Shown: in pieces, positions 17,179-25,600 of the stretch
Numbering within the stretch: the stretch's first letter is position 1
Layout of the letters: every line of letters starts with the position of its first letter
Source: Allobosea sp. CRIB-10
Lineage (GTDB): Bacteria > Pseudomonadota > Alphaproteobacteria > Rhizobiales > Beijerinckiaceae
DNA: 64,000 nt
Assembly (NCBI RefSeq): GCF_900112185.1
Contig: NZ_FOKP01000002.1
Coordinates: 248,001-312,000, forward strand
Reading direction: 5' to 3'
Position numbers and translations under genes: made by a program
The notes under the pieces: generated by a model
The model's input: only the letters and a program-made list of their open reading frames with translations
What the model was told of the DNA's origin: nothing
Databases searched by the model: none

Positions 17179-17412
17179 ATGACCCGCATCGTTCCCCTCA
17201 CCGCCACGGCGCCCGCCCAGCCGAAATCGGCCACCGCCCTGCGCCGCCTGCTGGCCGCCGCGATGCTGGCGGCAACCGCGATCTTCGCGATAACCTGCAG
17301 CGCCTTCACCGGCCCGCGCAGCTACGGCGTCAGCCCGATCACGACCTCGAATGCCCGCCGCGGCGCGGCGCTGTTCGCTCCTGATGCTCCTCCCGAGGAG
17401 ATGACCCGATGA
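17179..17412 (+). CDS. Small membrane or secreted peptide preceding dipZ-like gene
   Basis: 77 residues. A basic N-terminus leads into one hydrophobic helix (about 25-43, LLAAAMLAATAIFAITCSAF), then a short soluble tail. It could be a membrane-anchored peptide or a precursor with a signal sequence, with a Cys at the end of the hydrophobic stretch. Its stop overlaps the dipZ-like start (ATGA), which suggests translational coupling. I recognise no family. The ribosome site is weak, so a leader function rather than a stable protein is possible. Confidence 0.5.
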   Translation: MTRIVPLTATAPAQPKSATALRRLLAAAMLAATAIFAITCSAFTGPRSYGVSPITTSNARRGAALFAPDAPPEEMTR

Positions 17413-19121
17413 ATTTTGTCCTCGCCTATCTCGCCGGCGCCCTGACCATCGCCAGCCCCTGCATCCTGCCGGTGTTGCCCTTCGTGCTGACACGGGCCGG
17501 CCAACCTTTCCGCAGCGGCACCTTGCCGATGCTGCTCGGCATGGCCTTGGCGTTCGCGGGGGTCGCGAGCCTCGCCGCCGTTGCCGGCAGCTGGGCGATC
17601 GCGCTCAACAGCCATGGCCGCACCGTTGCTCTCGGCCTTGTCGCCCTGTTCGGGCTCGCTCTGCTGTTCCCGGCGCTGGCCGCACGCCTCGCCGCCCCGC
17701 TGACCGCACTCGGCGAAAGGCTGGCGCGTGTTGCGGGCACCGAAGGCCGCACCGATCTGCGGCCGGCCTCCTCCGCTTTGCTCGGCGTCGCCACAGGCCT
17801 CCTCTGGACGCCCTGCGCCGGTCCTGTGCTCGGCCTGATCCTGGCCGGTGCCGCTCTCGGCGGACCGAGCCTTTCCACCGCGCTCCTGCTCTTCGCCTAT
17901 GCCGCCGGTGCGGCCACGGCGCTGGCCGCCGTGCTGCTGCTCGGCAACCGGCTGCTGGCCTGGGCACGGCGGCCCGCCGCCTCGGTCGGGCCGCTGCGCC
18001 GCGGCCTCGGTGTCGCGGTGATCGCGAGCACCGTCGCGATCGCCTTCGGCTTCGACAGCAGCCTCCTCACCCGCCTCTCGGCGCCGACCACCGCCGCCAT
18101 CGAGCAACGCCTCCTTGATATTGCCATGCCAGCCGCTCCCAGCCTCGTCACGACCGCGCAGGCGCAGCCGGTCGCCAAGCCGCTGTTCGGCGCCAGGCAA
18201 TGGCTCGACCGCGAGCCGATCACCGCCGAGAGCGTGCGCGGCAAGGTCGTGCTGGTGAATTTCTGGACCTATTCCTGCATCAACTGCCTGCGTTCGCTGC
18301 CCTATGTCCGGGCCTGGGCCGAAAAGTACCGGGATCAAGGCCTCGTCGTGATCGGCGTGCATACGCCGGAATTCGCCTTCGAGAAGGATCCGAACAATGT
18401 GCGCAAGGCCGTCGCCGCGCTCGGCGTGAGCTATCCGGTCGTGATCGACAACGACTATGCGGTCTGGCGCGCTTTCAGCAATCAGTCCTGGCCGGCACGC
18501 TATTTCATCGATGCGCAGGGCCGCACCCGCCACCGCGAGTTCGGCGAAGGCGACTACGCCGCCTCCGAAAAGGTGATCCAGTCGCTGCTCGCCGAAGCCG
18601 GCGGCATAGTCGAGCCCGGCGTCGCCAAGGTCTCGGCCGAGGGCGCTCAGGGGGCGCCGGACTTCGCCAATCTGCGCTCGCCCGAGACCTATCTCGGCCA
18701 TGCCCGCAGCCACGGCTTCTCCTCACCGGGCGGCATCAGGGCCGACGCGCCAGCGACCTACGAGGCGGCCATCTCGCCGCGCCTCAACCAATGGAGCCTG
18801 TCAGGCAATTGGACCGTCTCCGGCGAGTTCGCCGCGTCTCAGCAGGCTGGCGGGCGGATCAATCATCGCTTCCATGCCCGCGACCTGCATCTGGTGATGG
18901 GCCGCCTGCCCGGCACCCCGCCGGTGCGCTTCCGCGTCACCATCGACGGCGCCGCGCCCGGCAGCGCCCATGGCGCCGACATCGACGCCGACGGCTACGG
19001 CACGATCAGCGACGAGCGACTCTATCAGCTGGTGCGCCAGGACGGGCCGGTGAAGACTCGCGACTTCAGCATCGAGTTCCTCGATCCCGGCGCCCGCGCC
19101 TACGCGTTCACCTTCGGCTGA
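17409..19121 (+). CDS. DipZ-like cytochrome c biogenesis/thioredoxin fusion protein
   Basis: 570 residues in three parts. Residues 1-230 are a CcdA/DsbD-like membrane domain with SPCILPVLPF (C18) and TPCAGPVLGL (C136), the pair that shuttles electrons across the membrane. Residues 255-400 are a TlpA/thioredoxin-like periplasmic domain with a CINC active site (C290/C293). Residues 410-570 are a beta-rich DipZ C-terminal domain resembling a carbohydrate-binding module. This is the arrangement of mycobacterial DipZ/Rv2874. It should carry reducing power from cytoplasmic thioredoxin to periplasmic thiols. The OhrR-like regulator upstream suggests peroxide-responsive expression. Confidence 0.93.
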   Translation: MNFVLAYLAGALTIASPCILPVLPFVLTRAGQPFRSGTLPMLLGMALAFAGVASLAAVAGSWAIALNSHGRTVALGLVALFGLALLFPALAARLAAPLTALGERLARVAGTEGRTDLRPASSALLGVATGLLWTPCAGPVLGLILAGAALGGPSLSTALLLFAYAAGAATALAAVLLLGNRLLAWARRPAASVGPLRRGLGVAVIASTVAIAFGFDSSLLTRLSAPTTAAIEQRLLDIAMPAAPSLVTTAQAQPVAKPLFGARQWLDREPITAESVRGKVVLVNFWTYSCINCLRSLPYVRAWAEKYRDQGLVVIGVHTPEFAFEKDPNNVRKAVAALGVSYPVVIDNDYAVWRAFSNQSWPARYFIDAQGRTRHREFGEGDYAASEKVIQSLLAEAGGIVEPGVAKVSAEGAQGAPDFANLRSPETYLGHARSHGFSSPGGIRADAPATYEAAISPRLNQWSLSGNWTVSGEFAASQQAGGRINHRFHARDLHLVMGRLPGTPPVRFRVTIDGAAPGSAHGADIDADGYGTISDERLYQLVRQDGPVKTRDFSIEFLDPGARAYAFTFG

Positions 19122-19157
19122 CGCAGCCGCCGATCCAGACAAGAACAGGAGGAAACC

Positions 19158-19793
19158 ATAAAGCTCTATCTCAACGAAGTCTCGTCGGCGACCGCGCGGG
19201 TGCGCATCGCGCTTGCCTTGAAGGGGCTCAAGGTCGAGGAGGAGCGCATCACCATTTTTGGCGACGACGCGACCAGCCGCGGTGCAGAGTTCCGGGCACT
19301 CAATCCGCAGGGGCTGGTGCCGGCGCTGCTCACCGAGAGCGGAGTGCTGCTTACCCAGTCGTTAGCGATCGTCGAGTATCTCGACGAGATCGCCCCGGAG
19401 CCGCCGCTGCTGCCGGAGGCACACGAGGACCGGGCCTTCGCCCGCTCGGTTGCGCTCGCCATCGCCGCCGAGATCCACGCCTTGCTGCCGCCGCGGATTG
19501 GGAACCGCCTGCGTAGCCTTCCCGGCATCGGCGCGGAAGAGGTCGCGAGCTGGAACCGGCACTGGGTGACGGAAGGTCTGAACGCCGTCGAGACGCTGAT
19601 CGCGCGCCGCCGCACCGGCCGCTTCGTCGTCGGCGACCGGCCGTCCATCGCCGATATCGTGCTGTTCCCGCAGACGGTCGGAGCCGCTCGCCTCGGGCTC
19701 GACCTCACGCAATGGCCCAACATCGCCGAGATCGCCGGCCATTGCCGCGCGCTTCCCGCCTTCGCCGAGAATGCGCCGGTCTCGCCGAAGTAG
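19158..19793 (+). CDS. Glutathione S-transferase with ATA at the start position
   Basis: Encoded protein of 211 residues with a thioredoxin-fold N-terminal domain (KLYLNEVSSATARVRIALALKGLKVEEERI) and an alpha-helical C-terminal domain (GRFVVGDRPSIADIVLFPQ), resembling zeta-class or maleylacetoacetate-isomerase-like GSTs. The perfect ribosome site AGGAGG (19147-19152) lies 5 nt before ATA AAG CTC TAT, exactly where ATG-AAG would be expected. No ATG, GTG or TTG exists in frame between the upstream stop (19119) and GTG at 19200, which would delete the first strand and the catalytic SSATAR segment. Either ATA is used to start, or the start codon is mutated, or the base is a sequencing error. Confidence 0.8.
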   Translation: MKLYLNEVSSATARVRIALALKGLKVEEERITIFGDDATSRGAEFRALNPQGLVPALLTESGVLLTQSLAIVEYLDEIAPEPPLLPEAHEDRAFARSVALAIAAEIHALLPPRIGNRLRSLPGIGAEEVASWNRHWVTEGLNAVETLIARRRTGRFVVGDRPSIADIVLFPQTVGAARLGLDLTQWPNIAEIAGHCRALPAFAENAPVSPK

Positions 19794-19799
19794 CGGGCG

Positions 19800-20831
19800 T
19801 CAGCCGGCCCTGACCTGCGAGGGCGAGCGGCCGAAGCGCTTGCGGAAGCTGCGGTTGAAATAGGACAGGTCGCCGAAGCCGACCTCGAAGGCGACGCCGC
19901 TGATCGAAATGGCGTCGTCTTCGGCCGACATCAGCTTGAGCCAGGCGCGCTCGAGCCGGCGCTCCAGCACATAATCGGAGAAGGTGCGCCCCTCGGCGCC
20001 GAAGGCCTTCTGGATGGCGCGCGGAGTCACGCCATAGAGCCCAGCGATCAGGTCGATCGAGAGTTCGCGCCGCTCCAGCCTGGTCTCGATGTCGGCCTTG
20101 ATCGCGGCGAGCCGGCCACCGCGGCGCGGCGTCGCTGTCACCGGCGGTGCACTGCGGTCGGCCAGCATCACGCCGATCAGGTCGTGGACATGGCCGATGG
20201 CGAGGTCGCGCAGCGGCGCCGAATTAAGCGGGAACAGGCCGCGCAGCAGCAACGCCCCATAATGCGCCAGCACCTGCAGGCCGCGATTGCCGCGCGGGAT
20301 CGCCTGCATCAGCTCATCGGGGGTGAGTTGCGCCAGGGCCGGCAGGCGCGCCGGATCGAGTGCGATCAGGTCGATCCGGCCGAGCTCGACCAAAGTGAAG
20401 CGCGTCTCCTGCGCGAGATCGACGACAGCGGCATCACGAGCCCGCAGCGAGATGCGGCGCCCCGCCTGTTCGATCACGCAACGGCCATCGGAGGGGCGGA
20501 CGAGAATATAGCGCGGCTCCTGCCCACTCTGGCGCGCCGGCCAGATCCAGGGCGTCGCCGGGGAAAAGCAGGACATCAGCCCGATATCGGGCCGCGTCGT
20601 CAGCATGCTGCGGGCGGCAAACGGCAAGGCAGCCTCGGCGTGGATGTCATTGCCATCAGGCACATGACCGAAAACCTTGTGCGCCATCGCCTGGACTTCA
20701 TCGGGCGCAGCTTCGCCCGAAACCAACCAGAACGGCGCGAAGGTCTCGCCCTCGGCTGCCTTGGCGGCCGCGGACCGTTGCAGCGCGGCCACAGCCACCT
20801 CATCCCGCATCGGAGTTCGCTTTTGTCCCAT
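19800..20831 (-). CDS. AraC family regulator of siderophore uptake
   Basis: 343 residues from the ATG at 20831 (MGQKRTP); a TTG seven codons earlier is possible. The sensor domain (about 40-210) is followed by a C-terminal double helix-turn-helix (about 240-340) with ELSIDLIAGLYGVTPRAIQKAFGAEGRTFSDYVLERRLERAWLKL and GVAFEVGFGDLSYFNRSFRKRFGRSPSQVRAG. It is divergent from a TonB receptor gene and an RhtX-like permease gene, an arrangement similar to the RhrA/RhtA/RhtX set for rhizobactin. It probably activates them when the siderophore is present. Ligand unknown. Confidence 0.88.
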   Translation of the reverse strand: MGQKRTPMRDEVAVAALQRSAAAKAAEGETFAPFWLVSGEAAPDEVQAMAHKVFGHVPDGNDIHAEAALPFAARSMLTTRPDIGLMSCFSPATPWIWPARQSGQEPRYILVRPSDGRCVIEQAGRRISLRARDAAVVDLAQETRFTLVELGRIDLIALDPARLPALAQLTPDELMQAIPRGNRGLQVLAHYGALLLRGLFPLNSAPLRDLAIGHVHDLIGVMLADRSAPPVTATPRRGGRLAAIKADIETRLERRELSIDLIAGLYGVTPRAIQKAFGAEGRTFSDYVLERRLERAWLKLMSAEDDAISISGVAFEVGFGDLSYFNRSFRKRFGRSPSQVRAG

Positions 20832-20935
20832 GGCGCGTTCGCGCAAGTCCAAGATGACGCTTTCGATATAACTTTAGAGATCGCAAGAACACAACGCATC
20901 GAGAGCTTTTCGCCGTAGAGATCAATGAATAAGGC

Positions 20936-20958
20936 TAGTTTATTCTAGTTCTAAACTA
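20936..20958. promoter_or_regulatory. Inverted repeat upstream of TonB receptor, Irr/AraC-type candidate
   Basis: TAGTTTA (20936-20942) and TAAACTA (20952-20958) are perfect 7-bp arms with a 9-nt spacer. The downstream part contains TTCTAAA, one perfect half of the rhizobial Irr (ICE) motif TTTAGAA-N3-TTCTAAA. It lies 95 bp before the TonB receptor start in the divergent region. It could bind Irr, another iron regulator, or the AraC protein. Confidence 0.5.
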
Positions 20959-21053
20959 AGATCGAAACGGCACCACAACTTCAGATCGAAAGACCCGGCG
21001 CGATACCCTTTCGCCCGGAGCGCCGATCCGGACCGACGACGACAGGTGTCTTC

Positions 21054-23282
21054 ATGAGCAAGCGCGCTTCCCTCGCCATCAGCCTGCCGGCTCTGCTTTG
21101 CGCCTCGGCGGCGGTGGCGCAATCGACGCCCTCGCCTGTGATCGATCTCGACACGATCACCGTCACGGCGGCGCGCACCGAGCGCAGCACGGCCGAGACG
21201 CCGCAATCGATCCAGGTGCTCGACCGCGCGCAGATCGAGGAGCAGCTGAAGTTCAGCCCGAACGCCGCGGCCGCACTCGGCAAGCTGGTGCCGGGCTATT
21301 CGATGTCGACGCAGACGGTATCGAGCGCCTCGGAGAATTATCGCGGCCGCGACCTGCTGGTGCTGATCGACGGCGTGCCGATGAACACGCCGCTGCGCGA
21401 CGTCTCGCGCATCCTCTCACTGATCGACCTCAATACGGTCGAGCGCATCGAGCTGGTCGCCGGCGCCTCCAGCCTCTACGGCGCCGGCGCGACCGGCGGC
21501 ACGGTCAACTTCATCACCAAGACGCCAGCCGAGGGCAGCAAGCCGCGGGTGACGGTCAACACCGCGGTGCGCGGCTTCACCCAGGCTCTCGGCCGCTCGC
21601 TGGCGCCGGAAGCCTCGGTCACTGTGTCCGGCAAGATCCCGAACGGTTTTGACTATCTGATCTCCGGCAGCGCCCGCGGCGCCGGCCGCACCTATGACGG
21701 CGCCGGGCGTGAGCTGCCCTCGGACGGCCTGCTAGGCCAGGGCGGCGGCGACCGCTACAAGGCCGGCAACCTGCTCGCCAAGCTCGGCTATGACTTCGAC
21801 GCCAGCAAGCGCATCGAATTGCAGGGCTCGCTGATCGCCTTCGACCAGGACCCGAAATACCTGACCAGTTATGCCGCGCCCTTCGCCCGACCTGACCGGA
21901 CCCGGCTCTATACCGGGCAGAACGTCATCGAGGACACCAAGTCGGTCTCGCTGCGCTACAGCGACAGCGACTTCGCCCTCGGCAAGCTCAGCGTGCTCGG
22001 CTACTACAACGACATCAAAAAGCGCTTCAATTACTCGACCTTCTCCTACCCCTACAACAGCCAGGTCTACTATTCCTTCAACCCGGCCTCGCCGACGAGC
22101 CCGGACAACCAGACCACGCTCTATTCGCAGCGCGGCGGCGTGAACCTGACGATCGACACGCCGCTCGATCGCATCCTGCCCGGCGCCAAGCTGACCTGGG
22201 GCGGCGATCTCAGCCAGGAGAAGACCTGGCAGACCCTGACCAGTGGCCAGGACGTGTTCACGCCGCTGAAGCAGACGACGAGCGCCGCCTTCGGCCAGCT
22301 GCAGATCCCTATCGGCGAGCGGATCACCCTGCGCGGCGGCCTGCGCTACGAGTACTTCGCCCTGGATGTCAGCGACTATACCCGCCCGGCCGCCTATGCC
22401 GCGGTCGCCGCCAACAACGCCCAGGGCTTCCAGAGCTTCGTGCTGCCGGCGCTCAACGTCACCGGCGGCAAGTTCGACTACAAAGCCTGGACCGGCAATC
22501 TCGGCGCCACGATCAAGCTCTCCGAAACAAGCGAGATCTTCGGCGGCTTCTCGCAGGGCTTCGCGCTGCCGGATGTCGGCGCCTTCACAAGGCGGGCCGG
22601 CATCTCCACCGCCTATGCCTGCCCGGTCGCCAACCCGAACTGCCTGCCGGCCAGCCGGCGCAGCATCAGCTATGCCTCGATCGCGCCGGAAGCCCAGATC
22701 GTCAACAATTACGAGCTCGGCATCCGCGGCAGCCATGGCATCTTCAAGGGCTCGCTGACCGGCTTCATCAGCACCTCCAGCAAGGGCGTGACCTTCGACC
22801 AGGCGAGCAACACGATCTCGCAGCAGCGGGAGCGGATCTGGGGCGTCGAGGCGACCGGCGACGTCGCCGTCACCGAGCAGTTCACCCTCGGCACCGTCCT
22901 CTCCTGGCGCGAGGGCCGCTACGACACCAATGGCGACCGCAAGCTCGACAGCGCGCTGCCGAACAACCGCATCGGCTCGCCCTATCGCGGCATGCTCTAT
23001 GGCAGCTACCGCTTCAGCAACGGCATGCAGCTGCGCGTCGAGGGCGAGGCCTTCTCCGACCGCGACGTCGCGACCGATCTGCGCGGCACCCGCAACCGGC
23101 TGAAGGGCGCCGCCACCATGAACGTCGCCTTCACCGCCCCGGTGCTGGAGGGCGAGGCTTATATCGCCGTCAACAATCTGTTCGATCGCAACTACCAGAA
23201 CCCGACCGCGACCTCGGTACGCAACCTCGCCAATTATGCCTGGGGCCGCACCGTGACGCTCGGCTTCCGCAAGACCTTCTGA
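21054..23282 (+). CDS. TonB-dependent siderophore receptor
   Basis: 742 residues. A signal peptide (1-22, ending AVAQ), a TonB-box-like DTITVTAAR (about 33-41), a plug domain (about 50-160: NYRGRDLLVLIDGVPMNTPL, ERIELVAGASSLYGAGATGGTVNFITK) and a 22-strand barrel ending NYAWGRTVTLGFRKTF, with the terminal F required for outer-membrane assembly. The plug and RhtA/FhuE-like barrel point to a hydroxamate or mixed siderophore. It is followed within 2 bp by a small gene and then a permease, so it heads an uptake operon. No biosynthesis genes are present: this is probably scavenging of another organism's siderophore. Confidence 0.95.
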   Translation: MSKRASLAISLPALLCASAAVAQSTPSPVIDLDTITVTAARTERSTAETPQSIQVLDRAQIEEQLKFSPNAAAALGKLVPGYSMSTQTVSSASENYRGRDLLVLIDGVPMNTPLRDVSRILSLIDLNTVERIELVAGASSLYGAGATGGTVNFITKTPAEGSKPRVTVNTAVRGFTQALGRSLAPEASVTVSGKIPNGFDYLISGSARGAGRTYDGAGRELPSDGLLGQGGGDRYKAGNLLAKLGYDFDASKRIELQGSLIAFDQDPKYLTSYAAPFARPDRTRLYTGQNVIEDTKSVSLRYSDSDFALGKLSVLGYYNDIKKRFNYSTFSYPYNSQVYYSFNPASPTSPDNQTTLYSQRGGVNLTIDTPLDRILPGAKLTWGGDLSQEKTWQTLTSGQDVFTPLKQTTSAAFGQLQIPIGERITLRGGLRYEYFALDVSDYTRPAAYAAVAANNAQGFQSFVLPALNVTGGKFDYKAWTGNLGATIKLSETSEIFGGFSQGFALPDVGAFTRRAGISTAYACPVANPNCLPASRRSISYASIAPEAQIVNNYELGIRGSHGIFKGSLTGFISTSSKGVTFDQASNTISQQRERIWGVEATGDVAVTEQFTLGTVLSWREGRYDTNGDRKLDSALPNNRIGSPYRGMLYGSYRFSNGMQLRVEGEAFSDRDVATDLRGTRNRLKGAATMNVAFTAPVLEGEAYIAVNNLFDRNYQNPTATSVRNLANYAWGRTVTLGFRKTF

Positions 23283-23284
23283 TC

Positions 23285-23656
23285 ATGGTCAGCCTCGACA
23301 GCGACGCCGACGGCATCGTGACGCTTCGCTTCGCGCCGCCCTATGCCGACAATGACGAGCGCGCCTATCTCGATGCGCTCGCCGAGCTCGGCCGGCGGCA
23401 GGAGCCGTTCCTGCTGCTCACCGTCTTCGGCGGCGGCCGCAAGCTGTCGCAGGCCGGCGAGCGCGAGCAGGCGCTCTGGTTCAAGCGGACGCGGGCCCAG
23501 TTCGGCGCGCTCTGCGGCGCCTGCGCCATCGTGCGCCCGGGTGCAACCGAAGCCATGGCCGACGTCTTCCGCCGGCTCTGGCCCTTTCCGATCAGCCTCG
23601 AGGCCGACGAGGCGGCGGCCCGCGCCTTCCTGCTGAAACACAGGAGAGCGGCATGA
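23285..23656 (+). CDS. Conserved small protein of the siderophore-uptake operon
   Basis: 123 residues with no recognised motif and no signal peptide or membrane segment: SDADGIVTLRFAPPYADNDERAYLDALAELGRRQEPFLLLTVFGGG, then EQALWFKRTRAQFGALCGACAIVRPGATEAMADVFRRLWPFPISLEADEAAARAFLLKHRR. The predicted alpha-beta layout resembles a SpoIIAA/STAS-like protein, but this is a weak impression. It lies 2 bp after the receptor gene and overlaps the permease start by 4 bp, so it is probably translated with both. A role in intracellular handling of the siderophore is inference. Confidence 0.85.
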   Translation: MVSLDSDADGIVTLRFAPPYADNDERAYLDALAELGRRQEPFLLLTVFGGGRKLSQAGEREQALWFKRTRAQFGALCGACAIVRPGATEAMADVFRRLWPFPISLEADEAAARAFLLKHRRAA

Positions 23657-24894
23657 GCGCGGGCGAGGCCGCTATCGGCGCAGCTCCGGCCAGCAATGCC
23701 GCGCGCTACCGGCTCTTCGCGGTGCTCGGCGGGCTCTATCTCGCGCAGGCGATCCCGTCCTATCTCTTCGTCGCGGCGCTGCCGCCGATCATGCGCGAGG
23801 CCGGCGTCTCACGTACTGCCATCGGCTCTATGAGCATTCTGCTCTTGCCGCTGGTGCTCAAATTCGTCTGGGCGCCGTGGATCGACCGGATCAGGCCGTT
23901 CGCGCGGGCGCACCGAGCCGGCTGGGTCTTCATCACCCAGACCGGCACGATCCTGTGCATCCTGGCGCTGATCGCCGTCGGACCGCTCGATGTCGGCAAG
24001 ATCATCGCGATCGGCTTTGTCGCCTCGCTCCTCATCTCGACGCAGGACATCGCCACCGACGGCTATGCGGCGAAGTACCTGCCGGAGGCCGACCGCGCCA
24101 TCGGCAACGCCATCCAGGGCGGCTCGATCGCCTTCGGCGTCGTCATCGGCGGCACGCTCGGCCTCGTCCTGCATCATTCGATCGGCTGGACCGGCATGCT
24201 CGTCACCATCGCGGCGATCTCGCTGCTGCCGCTCGTCGCGGCGGTCATGATGCGCGAGGGCGATCCGACGCCGGCGGAAACCGCGAAACGCCCGTCGATC
24301 CGCGCCTTCCTCCGCCGGCCGGAAGCCCGCCAGATCCTCTGGATCGCGCTGATCTACCGGGCGAGCGAAGGCCTGGTGAAAGCGATGGAGGGCTCCTACC
24401 TCGTCGATGCCGGCGTCCCCTTGAATCAGATCGGCTATCTCTCCGGGATATCGGCGACGACGGCGGGCCTCGCCGGCTCGGCGATCGCCGCTTGGCTGGT
24501 GAAGAGCAGGGGCATCGCCTTCGTGCTCGCGCTGCTCGGCGGCATGCGCACGCTCTGCTTCCTGCTCTTCGCCTGCCATGCGATGGGAGCCGTCGTCGGC
24601 GCCTGGCCGCTCTTCGGCGCTGCCGGCTTCCAGACGCTGATCCGCTATATGGAGATCGTCGCGCTCTATTCGCTGTTCATGGCGGTGACGACATCGGAGC
24701 AGCCGGGCACCGACTTCACCATCCTCGCCTGCGCGCAATTGCTGGTCTATCTCGCCGGTTCGATGCTGGCCGGCAAGCTCGCCGACACGCTGGGCTATGG
24801 CGCACTGTTCTGCCTGGCGACCGCGATCTCGGCGGTCGCGGTGATCGCCACCGTCAGGATGATCGCGCGCAGCAGCGTCGGAAAGCCGGCCTGA
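23653..24894 (+). CDS. RhtX/FptX family siderophore permease (MFS)
   Basis: 413 residues with twelve membrane helices. The opening LYLAQAIPSYLFVAALPPIMREAGVSRTAIGSMSILLLPLVLKFVWAPWIDRI, and ISTQDIATDGYAAKYL in helix 4, are typical of the RhtX/FptX/AmpG-like family. Single permeases of this group carry a whole ferric siderophore (rhizobactin 1021 or pyochelin) across the inner membrane without ATP. It is the last gene of the cassette, overlapping the small gene by 4 bp, and pairs logically with the TonB receptor. Confidence 0.93.
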   Translation: MSAGEAAIGAAPASNAARYRLFAVLGGLYLAQAIPSYLFVAALPPIMREAGVSRTAIGSMSILLLPLVLKFVWAPWIDRIRPFARAHRAGWVFITQTGTILCILALIAVGPLDVGKIIAIGFVASLLISTQDIATDGYAAKYLPEADRAIGNAIQGGSIAFGVVIGGTLGLVLHHSIGWTGMLVTIAAISLLPLVAAVMMREGDPTPAETAKRPSIRAFLRRPEARQILWIALIYRASEGLVKAMEGSYLVDAGVPLNQIGYLSGISATTAGLAGSAIAAWLVKSRGIAFVLALLGGMRTLCFLLFACHAMGAVVGAWPLFGAAGFQTLIRYMEIVALYSLFMAVTTSEQPGTDFTILACAQLLVYLAGSMLAGKLADTLGYGALFCLATAISAVAVIATVRMIARSSVGKPA

Positions 24895-24964
24895 CCGGCG
24901 CAAAGCGCTCGCTGCGAGCGGCGACAGCTTCCCTAGCGTCGTCCTTCATGCAAGGTTGCCGGCG

Positions 24965-24998
24965 AGATCGCCTGTGCCGCAAGATCGCCTGTGCCGAA
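24965..24998 (+). repeat. 17-bp tandem duplication upstream of lemA
   Basis: AGATCGCCTGTGCCGCA (24965-24981) is followed directly by AGATCGCCTGTGCCGAA (24982-24998); 16 of 17 bases agree. The second copy runs into the ribosome site GAAGGAGA of the lemA-like gene, so copy number changes could alter leader length. Confidence 0.8.
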
Positions 24999-25008
24999 GG
25001 AGAACACC

Positions 25009-25566
25009 ATGGGTTGGGTCGTCCTTGGACTGATCGTCGTCGTCGTGGTCTGGCTGATCATGACCTACAACGGCCTGGTCGCGATGCGACAGCGCGTCAA
25101 CCAGGCCTTCGCCGACATCGACGTGCAATTGAAACAGCGCCACGACCTGATCCCCAATCTCGTCGAAACCGTGAAGGGCTATGCCAGCCATGAGAAGGAA
25201 ACCTTCGACGCGGTGATCAAGGCGCGCAACCAGGCCCAGTCCGCGAGCGGGCCGCACGACCAGGCCGTGGCCGAGCAGCAGCTCACCGGCGCGGTCGGGC
25301 GACTGCTGGCACTGGGCGAGGCCTATCCGGACCTGAAGGCGAGCGCGAACTTCCAGCAGCTCCAGCAGGACCTCGGCAATGTCGAGGACAAGCTCGCGGC
25401 TGCCAGGCGCTTCTTCAACAATGCGGTCAGCGAGTTCAACGCGGCGATCCAGGCCTTCCCGGCCGTGTTCTTCGCGCCGCAGATGGGCTTTTCCCCGCGC
25501 GAGTTCTTCGATGTCGGCGAAGAGACGCGGGCGCAGATCGAGGTTGCACCCACCGTGAAGTTCTGA
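25009..25566 (+). CDS. LemA family protein
   Basis: 185 residues from ATG 25009, supported by AAGGAGAACACC upstream. One N-terminal membrane helix (about 3-18) is followed by a long helical bundle: YNGLVAMRQRVNQAFADIDVQLKQRHDLIPNLVETVKGYASHEKETFDAVIKAR is the LemA signature. The C-terminal FPAVFFAPQMGFSPREFFDVGEE motif is also typical. LemA proteins are commonly encoded beside an M48 protease, as here (35 bp downstream). Function in envelope stress is likely but not shown. Confidence 0.92.
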   Translation: MGWVVLGLIVVVVVWLIMTYNGLVAMRQRVNQAFADIDVQLKQRHDLIPNLVETVKGYASHEKETFDAVIKARNQAQSASGPHDQAVAEQQLTGAVGRLLALGEAYPDLKASANFQQLQQDLGNVEDKLAAARRFFNNAVSEFNAAIQAFPAVFFAPQMGFSPREFFDVGEETRAQIEVAPTVKF

Positions 25567-25600
25567 GCGCCTCGTCGGGCGTTACAACGGAGCTGCGGCG

